A stretch of DNA of 64,000 bases from NCBI GenBank assembly GCA_963826505.1, contig CAWGXG010000001.1, positions 248,001-312,000 of the forward strand, in the 5' to 3' direction. Within the stretch, counting starts at the first letter, position 1. The number at the start of each line of letters is the position of its first letter. This DNA comes from CAWGXG01 sp963826505. Its GTDB lineage: Bacteria > Chloroflexota > Anaerolineae > Aggregatilineales > Aggregatilineaceae. The notes below the pieces were generated by a model. It made no database searches. It saw nothing but the letters and a program-made list of their open reading frames with translations, and was not told where the DNA came from. Below are positions 53,639-62,920 of this stretch, piece after piece. The position numbers and the translations under genes were made by a program.

Positions 53639-55022
53639 TACGTCCCGCGTCGTGCGTTCTACGGCGTCTTTTCGTGATCCGAGTGGGTTTATCTTCCGGC
53701 GTGATGGCGTGCTGTATCGTCAGATCAATACGTCTTATCAAGCCGATTATCAGCACTTGATGGACTCCGGGCTGTACACCAAACTGGTGAAGGCGAGCTT
53801 GCTCGTCCCCCATGAAGATGTCGGGCTGGAGTTCGCTGCCAGCGATGACGCGTTCACGGTGATCCAGCCCGACGATCTCGGCTTCATCTCCTATCCCTAC
53901 GAGTGGAGTTTCGGCCAACTAAAGGCCGCCGCGTTAGCCACCCTGAAGATTCAGAAGCTGGCGTTCCAGCACGGCATGAGCCTCAAGGACAGCAGCGCGT
54001 ATAACATCCAGTTTGTGGATGGTCACCCGTTGCTGATCGACACGCTGTCTTTCGAACGATATGAAGAAGGCTCGGCGTGGGTGGCCTACCGGCAGTTTTG
54101 CCAGCATTTCTTAGCGCCGCTGGCCCTCATGAGCTACGCTGACGTCCGGCTGAGCCGTTTGCTGCGCGTCTTCATTGACGGGATTCCGCTGGACATGGCG
54201 TCCAGGCTGCTGCCCTGGCATACGCGCCTTCGCATGTCGCTGCTGATCCACGTGCATCTACACGCCAACAGTCAGAAGAAATATCAGGCGCGGACGCTGG
54301 ACACCCGCGTGCAGACTCGCAAAATCAGCCGCCAGTCTCTCCTGGGCCTGATCGATAACCTCGAAGCCGGGGTCAAGAAATTGGATTGGCTCGATACACA
54401 TACCGACTGGGCCAACTACTACGCGGACGACAGCTACAGCGCACGTGGATTCGCGCACAAACAGCAGATCGTGACTGAACTCATCGCGCTGGCGTCGCCG
54501 CGCGACGTGTGGGACCTGGGGGCGAATACCGGCGTGTTCAGCCGCATCGCCAGCGCGCAGGGCATCCCCACGCTGGCCTGGGATGTCGATCCGGGCGCGG
54601 TAGAGTTGAATTACCGGCAGGTGGTGAAGGACAACGAGAAATGTCTGCTGCCGCTCGTCCTGGACCTGACTAACCCCAGCAGCGCGCTCGGGTGGGCCAA
54701 CCATGAGCGGTTGGGGCTGATGGAACGCGGGCCGAGCGATCTCGTTCTGGCCTTAGCGTTGATCCACCACCTCGCCATCTCGAACAACGTCCCGCTGGCG
54801 GATGTGGCCGACTTCTTGCACGCCCTGTGCAGTTGGCTGGTGATTGAGTTCGTCCCCAAGCAGGATCCCAAAGTCCAGACGCTGCTCGCCACGCGCCGCG
54901 ACATCTTCGACGACTACACAGAAGCCGGGTTTGAAGCCGCGTTCGCTGCCCATTTCACCGTCGAACAGAAGCGGCCGATCGAAGATTCAGCCCGTGTGCT
55001 GTACCTCATGAGGGCGAAATGA
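53631..55022 (+). CDS. SAM-dependent methyltransferase (NoeA-like)
   Basis: A 463-residue protein with a class I methyltransferase domain in its C-terminal part: SAM loop VWDLGANTGVFSRIASAQG, acidic AWDVDPGAVELNY and a later DLVLALALIHHLA. The N-terminal ~270 residues contain SSAYNIQFVDGHPLLIDTLSF, a region seen with nodulation-protein-like (NoeA) methyltransferases that act on glycans. ATG 53631 overlaps the preceding stop; ATG 53604 is an alternative. It overlaps the next gene by 4 bp (ATGA), so all three are co-translated. A role in modifying a surface polymer is inferred from the neighbours. Confidence 0.75.
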   Translation: MNNTSRVVRSTASFRDPSGFIFRRDGVLYRQINTSYQADYQHLMDSGLYTKLVKASLLVPHEDVGLEFAASDDAFTVIQPDDLGFISYPYEWSFGQLKAAALATLKIQKLAFQHGMSLKDSSAYNIQFVDGHPLLIDTLSFERYEEGSAWVAYRQFCQHFLAPLALMSYADVRLSRLLRVFIDGIPLDMASRLLPWHTRLRMSLLIHVHLHANSQKKYQARTLDTRVQTRKISRQSLLGLIDNLEAGVKKLDWLDTHTDWANYYADDSYSARGFAHKQQIVTELIALASPRDVWDLGANTGVFSRIASAQGIPTLAWDVDPGAVELNYRQVVKDNEKCLLPLVLDLTNPSSALGWANHERLGLMERGPSDLVLALALIHHLAISNNVPLADVADFLHALCSWLVIEFVPKQDPKVQTLLATRRDIFDDYTEAGFEAAFAAHFTVEQKRPIEDSARVLYLMRAK

Positions 55023-58000
55023 TAAAACCACGCTCGATGGTGGTCTATCCGATCCTGTTTGGGCTGTATCCGTTCTTGAATCTTTACGCCAGCAATCTGG
55101 GGCGCGGCTTTCATTTTTCAGAATTTCTGCTCCCCATTGGCCTGACGTTGATCGTGACCGTCGCTGTATGGGTGGCGCTGAGCCTGGTGTGGAAGAACGC
55201 GGCCAAGGCCGCGTTTGTGTGTTTCGTCGCGCAAATCTTGTTCTTTGCCTACGGGCATGTGTACGACGCCCTGGTGGATGACGTGGGCTGGAAACAGCTC
55301 AACGACACGACGCTGCTGATCGTCTGGCTGATCCTGTTCGTGGCGGCGCTCATCGTCACCCTGAAATGGGGCCAACGGTTGAGCGAGATCAGCGGACCGC
55401 TGAACGTGGTCGCCGCCGTGTTGGTGATCTTCCCGCTGATCACTATCGCGCGATTTGACGCCGGAGAAGATGAGTCTGTTTTTCAGGGGACGCCCAATGC
55501 ACAGGGGAATTACGGCGACCTGTTGGGCGAGCCGTTCAAGATTCAGCCGCAAGCGACCGGGTACGGCGACGAGCTGCCCGATATCTACTATATCATTCTG
55601 GACGGCTATCCCCGCGAGGATGTGCTGCGCGAATTCTACGGATACGACAACAGCGCGTTCAGCAACCGGCTGCGCGACCTGGGCTTTTACGTGGCCGACA
55701 AGAGCCAGGCGAATTACATCAATACCTCGTATTCGCTGGTGTCTTCCCTCGACGCCAACTATATCCAGAATATCTTCAGCCCCGAGGACTTGAAGGATAA
55801 GCCCTGGTTCTATCTGGATAATCTCATCGGCAAAAACGTGATGTGTCCGACCCTTAAGAGCATCGGCTACTATCACATCGAATACGACAACACCGCCGCC
55901 ATCTTCAGCAACAGCCCGTGCGCCGACATGGTTCGACGTTATGTCCATCTCGACCAGTTGGACACCATCCTGCTGCAAACCACGCTCTTGCGGCCCGTGC
56001 TGGCTAAGACCGTCACCGACAGTTACCGGCAGGCCCAACAGTTCATTTTTTCCGATCTGCCCAACGTGGCCAGGCTGCCGCAGCCTACGTTCACCTATGC
56101 GCATATCCTGCTGCCGCATCCGCCGCTGGTCTTTGATCGCAACGGCGGGCCGCTGGATATTCCTAATGACAAATACTGGCTGACGCCCGGGTCTATGAGC
56201 CCTGAGCTGCAAGACGCTTTTCTGGGGCAAACCATCTATACCACCGAACAGATCCAGCACACCATCGAGCAGATTCTCGCCAACTCGGATGTGCCGCCGA
56301 TCATCATCCTGCAATCCGATCACGGCTCGTTCCCGCCAGTGGAGGACACCTTCGGCTGGCGCTATTTGCGCGAACGCGTGCCCAACTTCAACGCTTACTT
56401 TTTGCCCAAGGGCGGCGAAGACCTGCTGTACCCGACGATTACGCCGGTCAATTCGTTCCGCGTCGTACTCAATTACTATTTCGGCGCAAATCTGCCCTAC
56501 CTGGAAGATATCTCTTACCACAACTCGTTGTTTGGAGCCGACCCGTTTGACTTCGTCGACGTAACGCGCGAGACGATCTACCAGGACGATAACCTGACAA
56601 TTCTCCGCACATGGGACGGGGATACCTACCAGGTGCGGCGGATTACAGCAGACGGCGCGGTGACGGTCGCGGAATTTCCGGCGCAGACGTTGACACAGGA
56701 CCCGGGCACGATCGCGGGTAAAGACGGCTGGTCCGTGACCTTGACCACCGAGAATACCAGCCATTATGTGCTGTCGCTGTACGATCCCCAGGATGATCTG
56801 GTGGGCAGCGGGTCGATCGACACCAACGACGCGGATATGCACCGTTACGATCTCAACCAGCAGGATTACTACGATTTCGCTTCCTACCGGGACAGCGCCG
56901 CGCCGCTGGTGCCCGCCGATCAACAGCTCGTCAGCCCTGATCTGAGTCTGGAGGCGATCGACGCGGATGTGCGCAGTATTGGCAGCTACATCAGCCTGAC
57001 CCCGGACCTGACGCCCGACGACAAGGCTCCGCTCTACGATCTGATGCTGCTGCTCGACCGGGCACGGGGCGAGTCGCAGCTTCCGCCGGAGGCAGAGCGT
57101 CCAGCGATCCTGGCGGCGGATTACGTGCTGCTGAAGGACAGCGGCCAATGGCGTCAGGACCACACCGAAGACTGGTTCTTGCTGTTCAACCCGGCGCAGC
57201 TTGAGCTGGTAACCTCGTGGAATATCACGATTGCCGACCGGCTTGAGCCGGTGCAGTACGATCTGTACCGCGTGATCGCCAGCGCGGAGCCGCCCGCCGT
57301 CAACGCACTGCTGCCCGATCTTTATGCGTCCGGCACGCCGATTCTGGTCAGCACACCGGCCCAATCACTGAACACGGTTATCCAGCGCTATCTGCTGGCG
57401 GATATCCCGGCCAGCAGCCTGTTTGACCTGACTGGGCTGGGTGAGGATAGTCCGTCGGACAAAACGTTGGCCCAGGTGAAATCCTTCGTGGGCGACGCCG
57501 ACCAGTTCTGGTACATCGGAACGCCAGAAGAAGCCGCCAGCGAGCCGCGCTTGATGGAATATTTCGCCTCGCTCGGTTACCTGCGCGGGCGGATGCAGCC
57601 GCTCGATCCGGGGCTGTATTATTCAACGCTGCGCGTGTTCAGCTATCACCGCGTCCCGGCGATGGTGCCCGCCCAATACACGTTTGGCGACGAACAGATC
57701 GGGCTGTACGCGTGGTCGCTGGATGGGCCTGAACCTGTGGTGGCCTGCCAGACCGTGCGCCTACAAACGTGGTGGATCAGCCAGAACGTCCCGCAGCAGT
57801 ATTACCGGATGAGCATCGCCTTGATCGATCCGGATGGGCAGCGCGCGATGCAGGATGATCTCGAGCTGAGCGAAGTCATGATGACCGAGTGGCAGGCGGG
57901 CGATCCCTACCTGGACGAGCGCTGGCTGCCGCTGCCGTGCGACCTGGGAGAAAATGATTACGATCTGGTGATCAGCGTATACGCCTACGATTATGCGACA

Positions 58001-58090
58001 CAAAGCATCGTGGTGCTCCCGGCCACCAGCGCCGGTGGCGATGTAACCGGTACAGTGGGCCTGCTGCGCTTCCATGTGTCGGGTTCGTAG
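55019..58090 (+). CDS. Sulfatase/alkaline-phosphatase-fold membrane protein
   Basis: A 1,023-residue protein with an N-terminal membrane part of about four helices (residues ~5-145), then a sulfatase-fold domain (~180-500): metal-binding IYYIILDGYPRED, a likely Thr/Ser nucleophile in YINTSYSLVSSL, LPHPPLVFDRNG and QSDHGSFPP with the distal Asp-His pair. This layout resembles LTA-synthase-like or phosphoethanolamine-transferase-like enzymes working on the outer face. The last ~500 residues contain two further parts that I cannot assign (DLTPDDKAPLYDLMLLLDRA; a beta-rich C-terminus), making it longer than usual. Start ATG 55019 overlaps the methyltransferase stop. Confidence 0.8.
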   Translation: MIKPRSMVVYPILFGLYPFLNLYASNLGRGFHFSEFLLPIGLTLIVTVAVWVALSLVWKNAAKAAFVCFVAQILFFAYGHVYDALVDDVGWKQLNDTTLLIVWLILFVAALIVTLKWGQRLSEISGPLNVVAAVLVIFPLITIARFDAGEDESVFQGTPNAQGNYGDLLGEPFKIQPQATGYGDELPDIYYIILDGYPREDVLREFYGYDNSAFSNRLRDLGFYVADKSQANYINTSYSLVSSLDANYIQNIFSPEDLKDKPWFYLDNLIGKNVMCPTLKSIGYYHIEYDNTAAIFSNSPCADMVRRYVHLDQLDTILLQTTLLRPVLAKTVTDSYRQAQQFIFSDLPNVARLPQPTFTYAHILLPHPPLVFDRNGGPLDIPNDKYWLTPGSMSPELQDAFLGQTIYTTEQIQHTIEQILANSDVPPIIILQSDHGSFPPVEDTFGWRYLRERVPNFNAYFLPKGGEDLLYPTITPVNSFRVVLNYYFGANLPYLEDISYHNSLFGADPFDFVDVTRETIYQDDNLTILRTWDGDTYQVRRITADGAVTVAEFPAQTLTQDPGTIAGKDGWSVTLTTENTSHYVLSLYDPQDDLVGSGSIDTNDADMHRYDLNQQDYYDFASYRDSAAPLVPADQQLVSPDLSLEAIDADVRSIGSYISLTPDLTPDDKAPLYDLMLLLDRARGESQLPPEAERPAILAADYVLLKDSGQWRQDHTEDWFLLFNPAQLELVTSWNITIADRLEPVQYDLYRVIASAEPPAVNALLPDLYASGTPILVSTPAQSLNTVIQRYLLADIPASSLFDLTGLGEDSPSDKTLAQVKSFVGDADQFWYIGTPEEAASEPRLMEYFASLGYLRGRMQPLDPGLYYSTLRVFSYHRVPAMVPAQYTFGDEQIGLYAWSLDGPEPVVACQTVRLQTWWISQNVPQQYYRMSIALIDPDGQRAMQDDLELSEVMMTEWQAGDPYLDERWLPLPCDLGENDYDLVISVYAYDYATQSIVVLPATSAGGDVTGTVGLLRFHVSGS

Positions 58091-58120
58091 GTCCGATCAT
58101 CCCAAGCCAGGGGGGAAAGC

Positions 58121-58390
58121 ATGAAGTGTGAATGCAAGCGGTGCGGTACAAAGTTCGATCATCAAGGCGGACCGGTGCGCTGTCCCACCTGTGGCAGCGA
58201 CCAGTTTTGGGTCGTCGGCGGGTTGCGTGGAGTCATACTGCTGGTCGTGCTGCTGGCGGCACTGATGGCCGCCATCGGATTCCTGATCCTGCCCGCCCAA
58301 ACGTTTCGCGCTGAGGCGGTGGCGCTCATCGTGGCGATCCCGCTGGTTAGTTTGCGCTACTGGCTGTGGCGCAAGCCCGGCACACGTTAA
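58121..58390 (+). CDS. Zinc-ribbon protein with two transmembrane helices
   Basis: An 89-residue protein: zinc ribbon CKRCGTKFDH...VRCPTCGSDQF, then two hydrophobic segments (VILLVVLLAALMAAIGFLIL and EAVALIVAIPLVSLRYWLW). SD GGGGGGAAAG precedes the ATG at 58121. It may be the last gene of the envelope operon, 30 bp after the sulfatase-fold gene. Function unknown. Confidence 0.65.
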   Translation: MKCECKRCGTKFDHQGGPVRCPTCGSDQFWVVGGLRGVILLVVLLAALMAAIGFLILPAQTFRAEAVALIVAIPLVSLRYWLWRKPGTR

Positions 58391-58415
58391 CCGGGCCTCC
58401 GTTTGCACTGAAGTG

Positions 58416-60434
58416 TCACTTGCGGCCGTGCAAGGCGGCGCGCACATCCCCGGCACAGTCGCGCTCGCACAGGGCTGTCACGCGGTCACCGGCTTCCAGG
58501 TATGTATCGCCACGCGGAATCACCAGTTCAAGCCCGCGCTGAATGGACACTAGAACCGCTTCACGCGGAAGATTCAAATCGGTCACGGCCATGTGGACCG
58601 CGTACGAGGTCGGCTCAAGCGTCACCTCGACGAATTGCACGCGCGAATGGTGTACTGCGCGCGTCTGCTCATTCCGGTAACGGGCTTCTTCACGGCGCAG
58701 CACGCCGACTTCGTACGCCTGCACGATGGCGTTGCGACGCACGACGCCCAACAGATGATGGGGATCCTCGCGTGCCACGACGAGCAGCCGTGAGAGATCG
58801 CGCGGGGCCATGCGCTGTAAGGCGGTGCCCACGTAATCATCAGGGTAGACCGTCACCACATTATTGGTCGCGATGTCTCGCACCGCAAGCTGGACGTCGG
58901 CGTCCTGCTTGGCCTTCGTCGCCCGGCGAAAATCCTCCAGAGACACCACGCCGAACAGGCTGCCATCATCGTTCAAAACTGGAAAGCCGTGGTGCCCGGT
59001 CCTCAAGAACTCGTTGGCCAACAGATCGACAGGCAGATCGGCGGGAATGGTGTCGGGATCGCGCTCCATGACCTCATCTACACGCACCGTTTCCATGATG
59101 TCGATGTCACGTCCACGTCGCAGACGGATACCGCGCTGGGTGAGCTTCAGGGTATAAATTGATTCGCGGTGCAGGCGCTCAGCCACGATCATACTCATGA
59201 TCACGCCCGCCATGAGCGGCAAAATCAATCGGTAATCGTCCGTTAGCTCGAAGACGATCAGAATCGCCGTAAACGGCGCGCGCGCGGATCCGGCGAAGAC
59301 GGCGGCCATACCGACCACCGCAAACGCGCCTGGACCCGCCGTCATGCCCGGCACAAAGTATTCGACGATCCGGCCAAAGGCCCCGCCCAGCACCGCGCCG
59401 CTGAGCAAAGCGGGCGCAAACACGCCGCCGGAATTGCCCGATCCGAGCGTGAGTGACGTTGCCAGCGGCTTCAGGAAGATCAGAACGACCAACAGGCCAA
59501 AAGACAGCTCGCCGAGCAGCGCCGCTTCGATGGTGGGGAAGCCCGAGCCAAGCACATGGGGGACATTCTCAGCCAGTGGGAAGCCAAGCTTAGCCTCTTC
59601 GTTCGAGACGAAGCCCAGGCCGAGGACCATCGGGTAGAAGAACGCCATACCGCCCAGCAGCAGGCCGCCGACCGCAGGCTTGAGGGCTTCTGGGAACTTC
59701 CACTCGTCGAACCAATCTTCCATGCTGTACAGCATGCGGATGAACCCGACCGCCACGAAGGCAGCCAGAACGCCTAACAGTGCATAGAGCAGCACTTCGC
59801 CCGGTGTCTGCACGCCGTAATTGGGAATGTCGAATGCCGGGCGATCGCCGAGGAAGATGCGCGCGACGGTGCTGGCCGCGACGGCGGACATCACCACGCT
59901 GCCCAGCATGCCCAGCTGCAATTCGCCGATGATGATCTCGGTTGCGAAGAGCACGCCTGCGATCGGAGCGTTGAAGGTTGCCGCAATACCTGCCGCCGCG
60001 CCACACGCTACGAGGTTGCGGATGCGGCTGTCCGACAGGTGGAACCACTGGCCCACCGTCGAGCCGAGCGCGGCCCCGACCTGAACGATCGGCCCTTCGC
60101 GCCCGGCGGAACCACCGCTGCCGATGCAGGCCGCCGAGGCAGCCACCTTGGCGACGACGACGCGTGGACGGATGCGGCCCCCACGCAGCGCGATGGCCTG
60201 CATCACTTCGGGCACGCCATGCCCTTTCGCTTCACTGGCGAAGAACGCGATGATAGGCCCAGCTATCAACCCGCCCATAGCTGGCGCAAGTATGAACATA
60301 CCACGCCCGAGGAAGCCCAGTTTGGAAGGAGCATACTCAAAGAATATGCGCTGAACGAAGGCGATGAGTTCAATGAACAGCACCGCCCCTAGTCCGGTCC
60401 CCACGCCTACGAAGATCGCCGTGCCCAACAGCAC
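58416..60434 (-). CDS. ClC-type chloride channel/transporter with CBS pair and C-terminal TrkA_C-like domain
   Basis: A 672-residue ClC protein with about ten membrane segments: selectivity motif GSGGSAGREGPIVQ (gating Glu in GREGP), GNSGGVFAPALLSGA and FTAILIVFELTDDYR. Two CBS domains (~440-570, VMERDPDTI and IATNNVVTVYPDDYVG) and a C-terminal TrkA_C-like domain (LPREAVLVSIQRG, GDTYLEAGDRVTALC) sense nucleotides or ions. The start is set at GTG 60434 with GGAG 6 nt upstream. The same frame is open for another ~40 codons and reads like ClC N-terminus (LPSLLDRFQPSETVV) up to an AAGGAG at 60549-60554, but no ATG/GTG/TTG is there, so the true start is uncertain. Confidence 0.9.
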   Translation of the reverse strand: MLLGTAIFVGVGTGLGAVLFIELIAFVQRIFFEYAPSKLGFLGRGMFILAPAMGGLIAGPIIAFFASEAKGHGVPEVMQAIALRGGRIRPRVVVAKVAASAACIGSGGSAGREGPIVQVGAALGSTVGQWFHLSDSRIRNLVACGAAAGIAATFNAPIAGVLFATEIIIGELQLGMLGSVVMSAVAASTVARIFLGDRPAFDIPNYGVQTPGEVLLYALLGVLAAFVAVGFIRMLYSMEDWFDEWKFPEALKPAVGGLLLGGMAFFYPMVLGLGFVSNEEAKLGFPLAENVPHVLGSGFPTIEAALLGELSFGLLVVLIFLKPLATSLTLGSGNSGGVFAPALLSGAVLGGAFGRIVEYFVPGMTAGPGAFAVVGMAAVFAGSARAPFTAILIVFELTDDYRLILPLMAGVIMSMIVAERLHRESIYTLKLTQRGIRLRRGRDIDIMETVRVDEVMERDPDTIPADLPVDLLANEFLRTGHHGFPVLNDDGSLFGVVSLEDFRRATKAKQDADVQLAVRDIATNNVVTVYPDDYVGTALQRMAPRDLSRLLVVAREDPHHLLGVVRRNAIVQAYEVGVLRREEARYRNEQTRAVHHSRVQFVEVTLEPTSYAVHMAVTDLNLPREAVLVSIQRGLELVIPRGDTYLEAGDRVTALCERDCAGDVRAALHGRK

Positions 60435-60920
60435 AACAGTCTCCGAGGGTTGAAAACGATCGAGCAGGGAGGGTAACGCTCGCTTACGTTTGGGAGATGG
60501 CTTGATGAAATTATATGTTTCGGTGCGAGCCGGGAGTGACGTCTGAAACTCCTTGCTCTAAGAGTGATGACTTAAATAGATCATGGACCACCATACACGA
60601 CTAACACAAGCGGAAGAGATAGTTTTGAGATCGCGCTCTCCCGCTGCAAACGGTTGATAATTCCTCAAAAATTGTGAAAACGCACGGCAAACGGTGACGT
60701 TCATAGGTAATGGTACAGGCTTTTTGTTTATTGGGCAAAGTGGGCGAAATGAGGGGCAGACGCCACATTTTCGGAATGCAAAAAACCAGGGTGCAAGGCC
60801 GTTCGAAAAGCTACGCTTGCCCGCTGGCGGTCTCGCGAATAATTGACAAATGATATATACTGACGCGACCCTAAGGCATTTTCGTTAATAGTTGACAGCC
60901 GAACACTTCAGGGCGCAGCC
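60435..60920. other. 486-bp gap between ClC and kinase genes
   Basis: AT-rich in its distal part. TTGACA (60843-60848) and TATACT (60856-60861) both occur but only 7 bp apart, so they do not form one promoter. Its first ~100 bp may encode extra N-terminal ClC residues. No gene or terminator seen. Confidence 0.45.
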
Positions 60921-62906
60921 GTGAGTATCCACAATCTTCAGGGTCACACGCTCGGCCAATATGAACTGCGTGAGCTACTTGGCATCGGGGGAATGGGGGC
61001 CGTCTATCGCGGTTACCAGATCAACCTGCAGCGCGCTGTAGCTGTCAAAGTGCTGTCGCCCATGCTGGCCGAAGACTCCAGTTATATCGAGCGCTTCAAT
61101 CGAGAGGCGCGCATTGCGGCTTCACTTGAGCACGCGCACATTGTGCGCGTGTATGATTACGGCACGCAGGAGAACATCAGCTATCTGGTGATGCACCTGC
61201 TGACCGGTGGGGCGCTCTCCCAGCGGATGGCCCAGCGCGCCGATACCGAAAACAAGATGCCCTCATTAGGCGAAGTCGCCGATCTGCTCAAACAACTGGC
61301 CAGCGGCCTCGATTACGCGCACGAACAGGGCGTCATTCACCGCGACATTAAGCCCAGCAATGTCATGTTCGATAACCAGGGCAACGCCTATCTGGTCGAT
61401 TTCGGGATCGCCAAACTGCTGGCGGTGACCAGCTCGCTGACCGCCCAGGGGATGGTGGTTGGCACGTGGGCCTATATGCCTCCGGAGCAGTGGAGCTCCG
61501 ATGAGCTGACGCCTGCAGCCGATCAATACGCGCTTGGCGTCGTGACCTACGCGCTGGTAACGGGCCGTCTGCCGTTTCAGGCTGAGACGCCGCCGGTTAT
61601 GATGCACAAACACCTGAACGAAATGCCCACGCCGCCGCACGTGCAGCGTCCCGGCGTGCCGGAGGCGACGTCGCTGGTGCTGGGGCGCGCGCTCGCCAAA
61701 GACCCGACCGAGCGGTTCCCGACGGTGACCGCCTTTGCTCAGGCGTTCGAAAAGGCGATCAGCGGGCAGGCGGGTGAAAATACCAATTTCTGGACGGCGT
61801 CTTTTCATCGCAAGCCCGCGCCGCAGGTGAACCTTACGCCGAGTGGTGGTGGATCGCAAGGGGCGGCACTGGTCCGTCCGATTACGGCGACACAACCGAT
61901 CTACCGCCACCCGATCACGTGGGGACTGGTCACGATTGTGACGGTCCTGGCGCTGGCGCTGATCTTCGTGCTGGTCGGCCAGGGTAAGAACAACGGCAGC
62001 AAGACTCCAGCGGGGTCCATCGGGGAAGTGGTCGCGTCAAGCACGGTCACACCGTCACCCACTGCGACGCCGATCATCAGGACGCTGCCGCCTCCTGCGA
62101 CGGCCACCAACCCGGTCGACGAGTTGGACCTGGCGGTCACGCTGGCGGCGCAGTCGGCGACGGAAACCGTCCAGGCGGTGTTTGACCGGCGGCTGACACA
62201 GACGGCGGCGGTCGTCCCGCTCAGTGCGACGCCGACCAGCGTGATTACGGCGATCTATGCGCGGCCGACGGATACGTCGACCCCACTGCCCAGCGATACA
62301 CCGACCCTTACGCCCAGTCTGACGCCGAGCGACACGCCGACCGTCACGGCCTCGCCAACGCTGACCGAAACCCCTTCACCGACTGCGTCACCTACGCTGA
62401 CCGTCACGTTGACGCCTTCGCCAACCCCGAGCGACACGCCTACCTTCACCCTGACTCCGAGCGAAACCCCCACGGCGACCTCGACCGCGACGGCCACGCT
62501 GACGGCCACACTGACGGAGACGCCCACGGCGACGGCATCATTCACGCCGACTGTGACGCCTTCGCTGACCGCGTCACCCACGCCAACTTATACGCTGACG
62601 GCCTCGGCTACGCCTTCACCGACGCCGAGTGATACCCCGACCCCCACGCCGACGATCGTTCCGAGCGTTCTGGTGGGAACCCCTTCGCCAGTGATACCCA
62701 CGGCCACGCTCACGCCTTGCCAGGTGGCGGATGTCAATGGGAACGGGGCGGTTGATATTTTCGATCTGCGATTAGTCGCAGGACTTTATGGCATCCGATC
62801 AGATGATCCCACCTACAACGCCCGGTACGATCTGGACAGCAGCGGCGAAATCGACGTGCTGGACTTGCGCCGTGTGGCTGGCCAGTACGGGCAAATGTGC
62901 CCGTGA
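60921..62906 (+). CDS. Transmembrane Ser/Thr protein kinase with extracellular dockerin
   Basis: A 661-residue protein. Kinase domain (~14-275) with GIGGMGAVYRG, ATP Lys43 (VAVKVL), catalytic Asp142 in VIHRDIKPSNVMF, VDFGIAK and MPPEQW: all catalytic residues present, so an active Hanks-type kinase. One transmembrane helix (~331-353, WGLVTIVTVLALALIFVLV). Then ~230 residues rich in Thr, Pro and Ser (type TPSLTPSDTPTVTA), and a C-terminal type I dockerin (~600-661) with two calcium loops, DVNGNGAVDIFD and DLDSSGEIDVLD. The start is GTG 60921 with a weak SD. The next gene, 14 bp on, encodes a cohesin. PASTA sensors common in such kinases are absent; the dockerin takes their place. Confidence 0.9.
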   Translation: MSIHNLQGHTLGQYELRELLGIGGMGAVYRGYQINLQRAVAVKVLSPMLAEDSSYIERFNREARIAASLEHAHIVRVYDYGTQENISYLVMHLLTGGALSQRMAQRADTENKMPSLGEVADLLKQLASGLDYAHEQGVIHRDIKPSNVMFDNQGNAYLVDFGIAKLLAVTSSLTAQGMVVGTWAYMPPEQWSSDELTPAADQYALGVVTYALVTGRLPFQAETPPVMMHKHLNEMPTPPHVQRPGVPEATSLVLGRALAKDPTERFPTVTAFAQAFEKAISGQAGENTNFWTASFHRKPAPQVNLTPSGGGSQGAALVRPITATQPIYRHPITWGLVTIVTVLALALIFVLVGQGKNNGSKTPAGSIGEVVASSTVTPSPTATPIIRTLPPPATATNPVDELDLAVTLAAQSATETVQAVFDRRLTQTAAVVPLSATPTSVITAIYARPTDTSTPLPSDTPTLTPSLTPSDTPTVTASPTLTETPSPTASPTLTVTLTPSPTPSDTPTFTLTPSETPTATSTATATLTATLTETPTATASFTPTVTPSLTASPTPTYTLTASATPSPTPSDTPTPTPTIVPSVLVGTPSPVIPTATLTPCQVADVNGNGAVDIFDLRLVAGLYGIRSDDPTYNARYDLDSSGEIDVLDLRRVAGQYGQMCP

Positions 62907-62920
62907 GAGGTTATGCTGTG

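Noticed and set aside
55118..57364. A 748-codon minus-strand open frame inside the sulfatase-fold gene
   Set aside because: The plus strand carries recognisable membrane and sulfatase-fold motifs; the antisense frame has none.
60843..60861. TTGACA and TATACT as a promoter for the kinase gene
   Set aside because: Spacer is only 7 bp, so they cannot serve together as -35 and -10.
62255..62581. A minus-strand frame rich in Val-Gly-Val opposite the Thr/Pro stalk of the kinase
   Set aside because: Low-complexity mirror of the ACN/CCN-rich coding sequence; not a gene.
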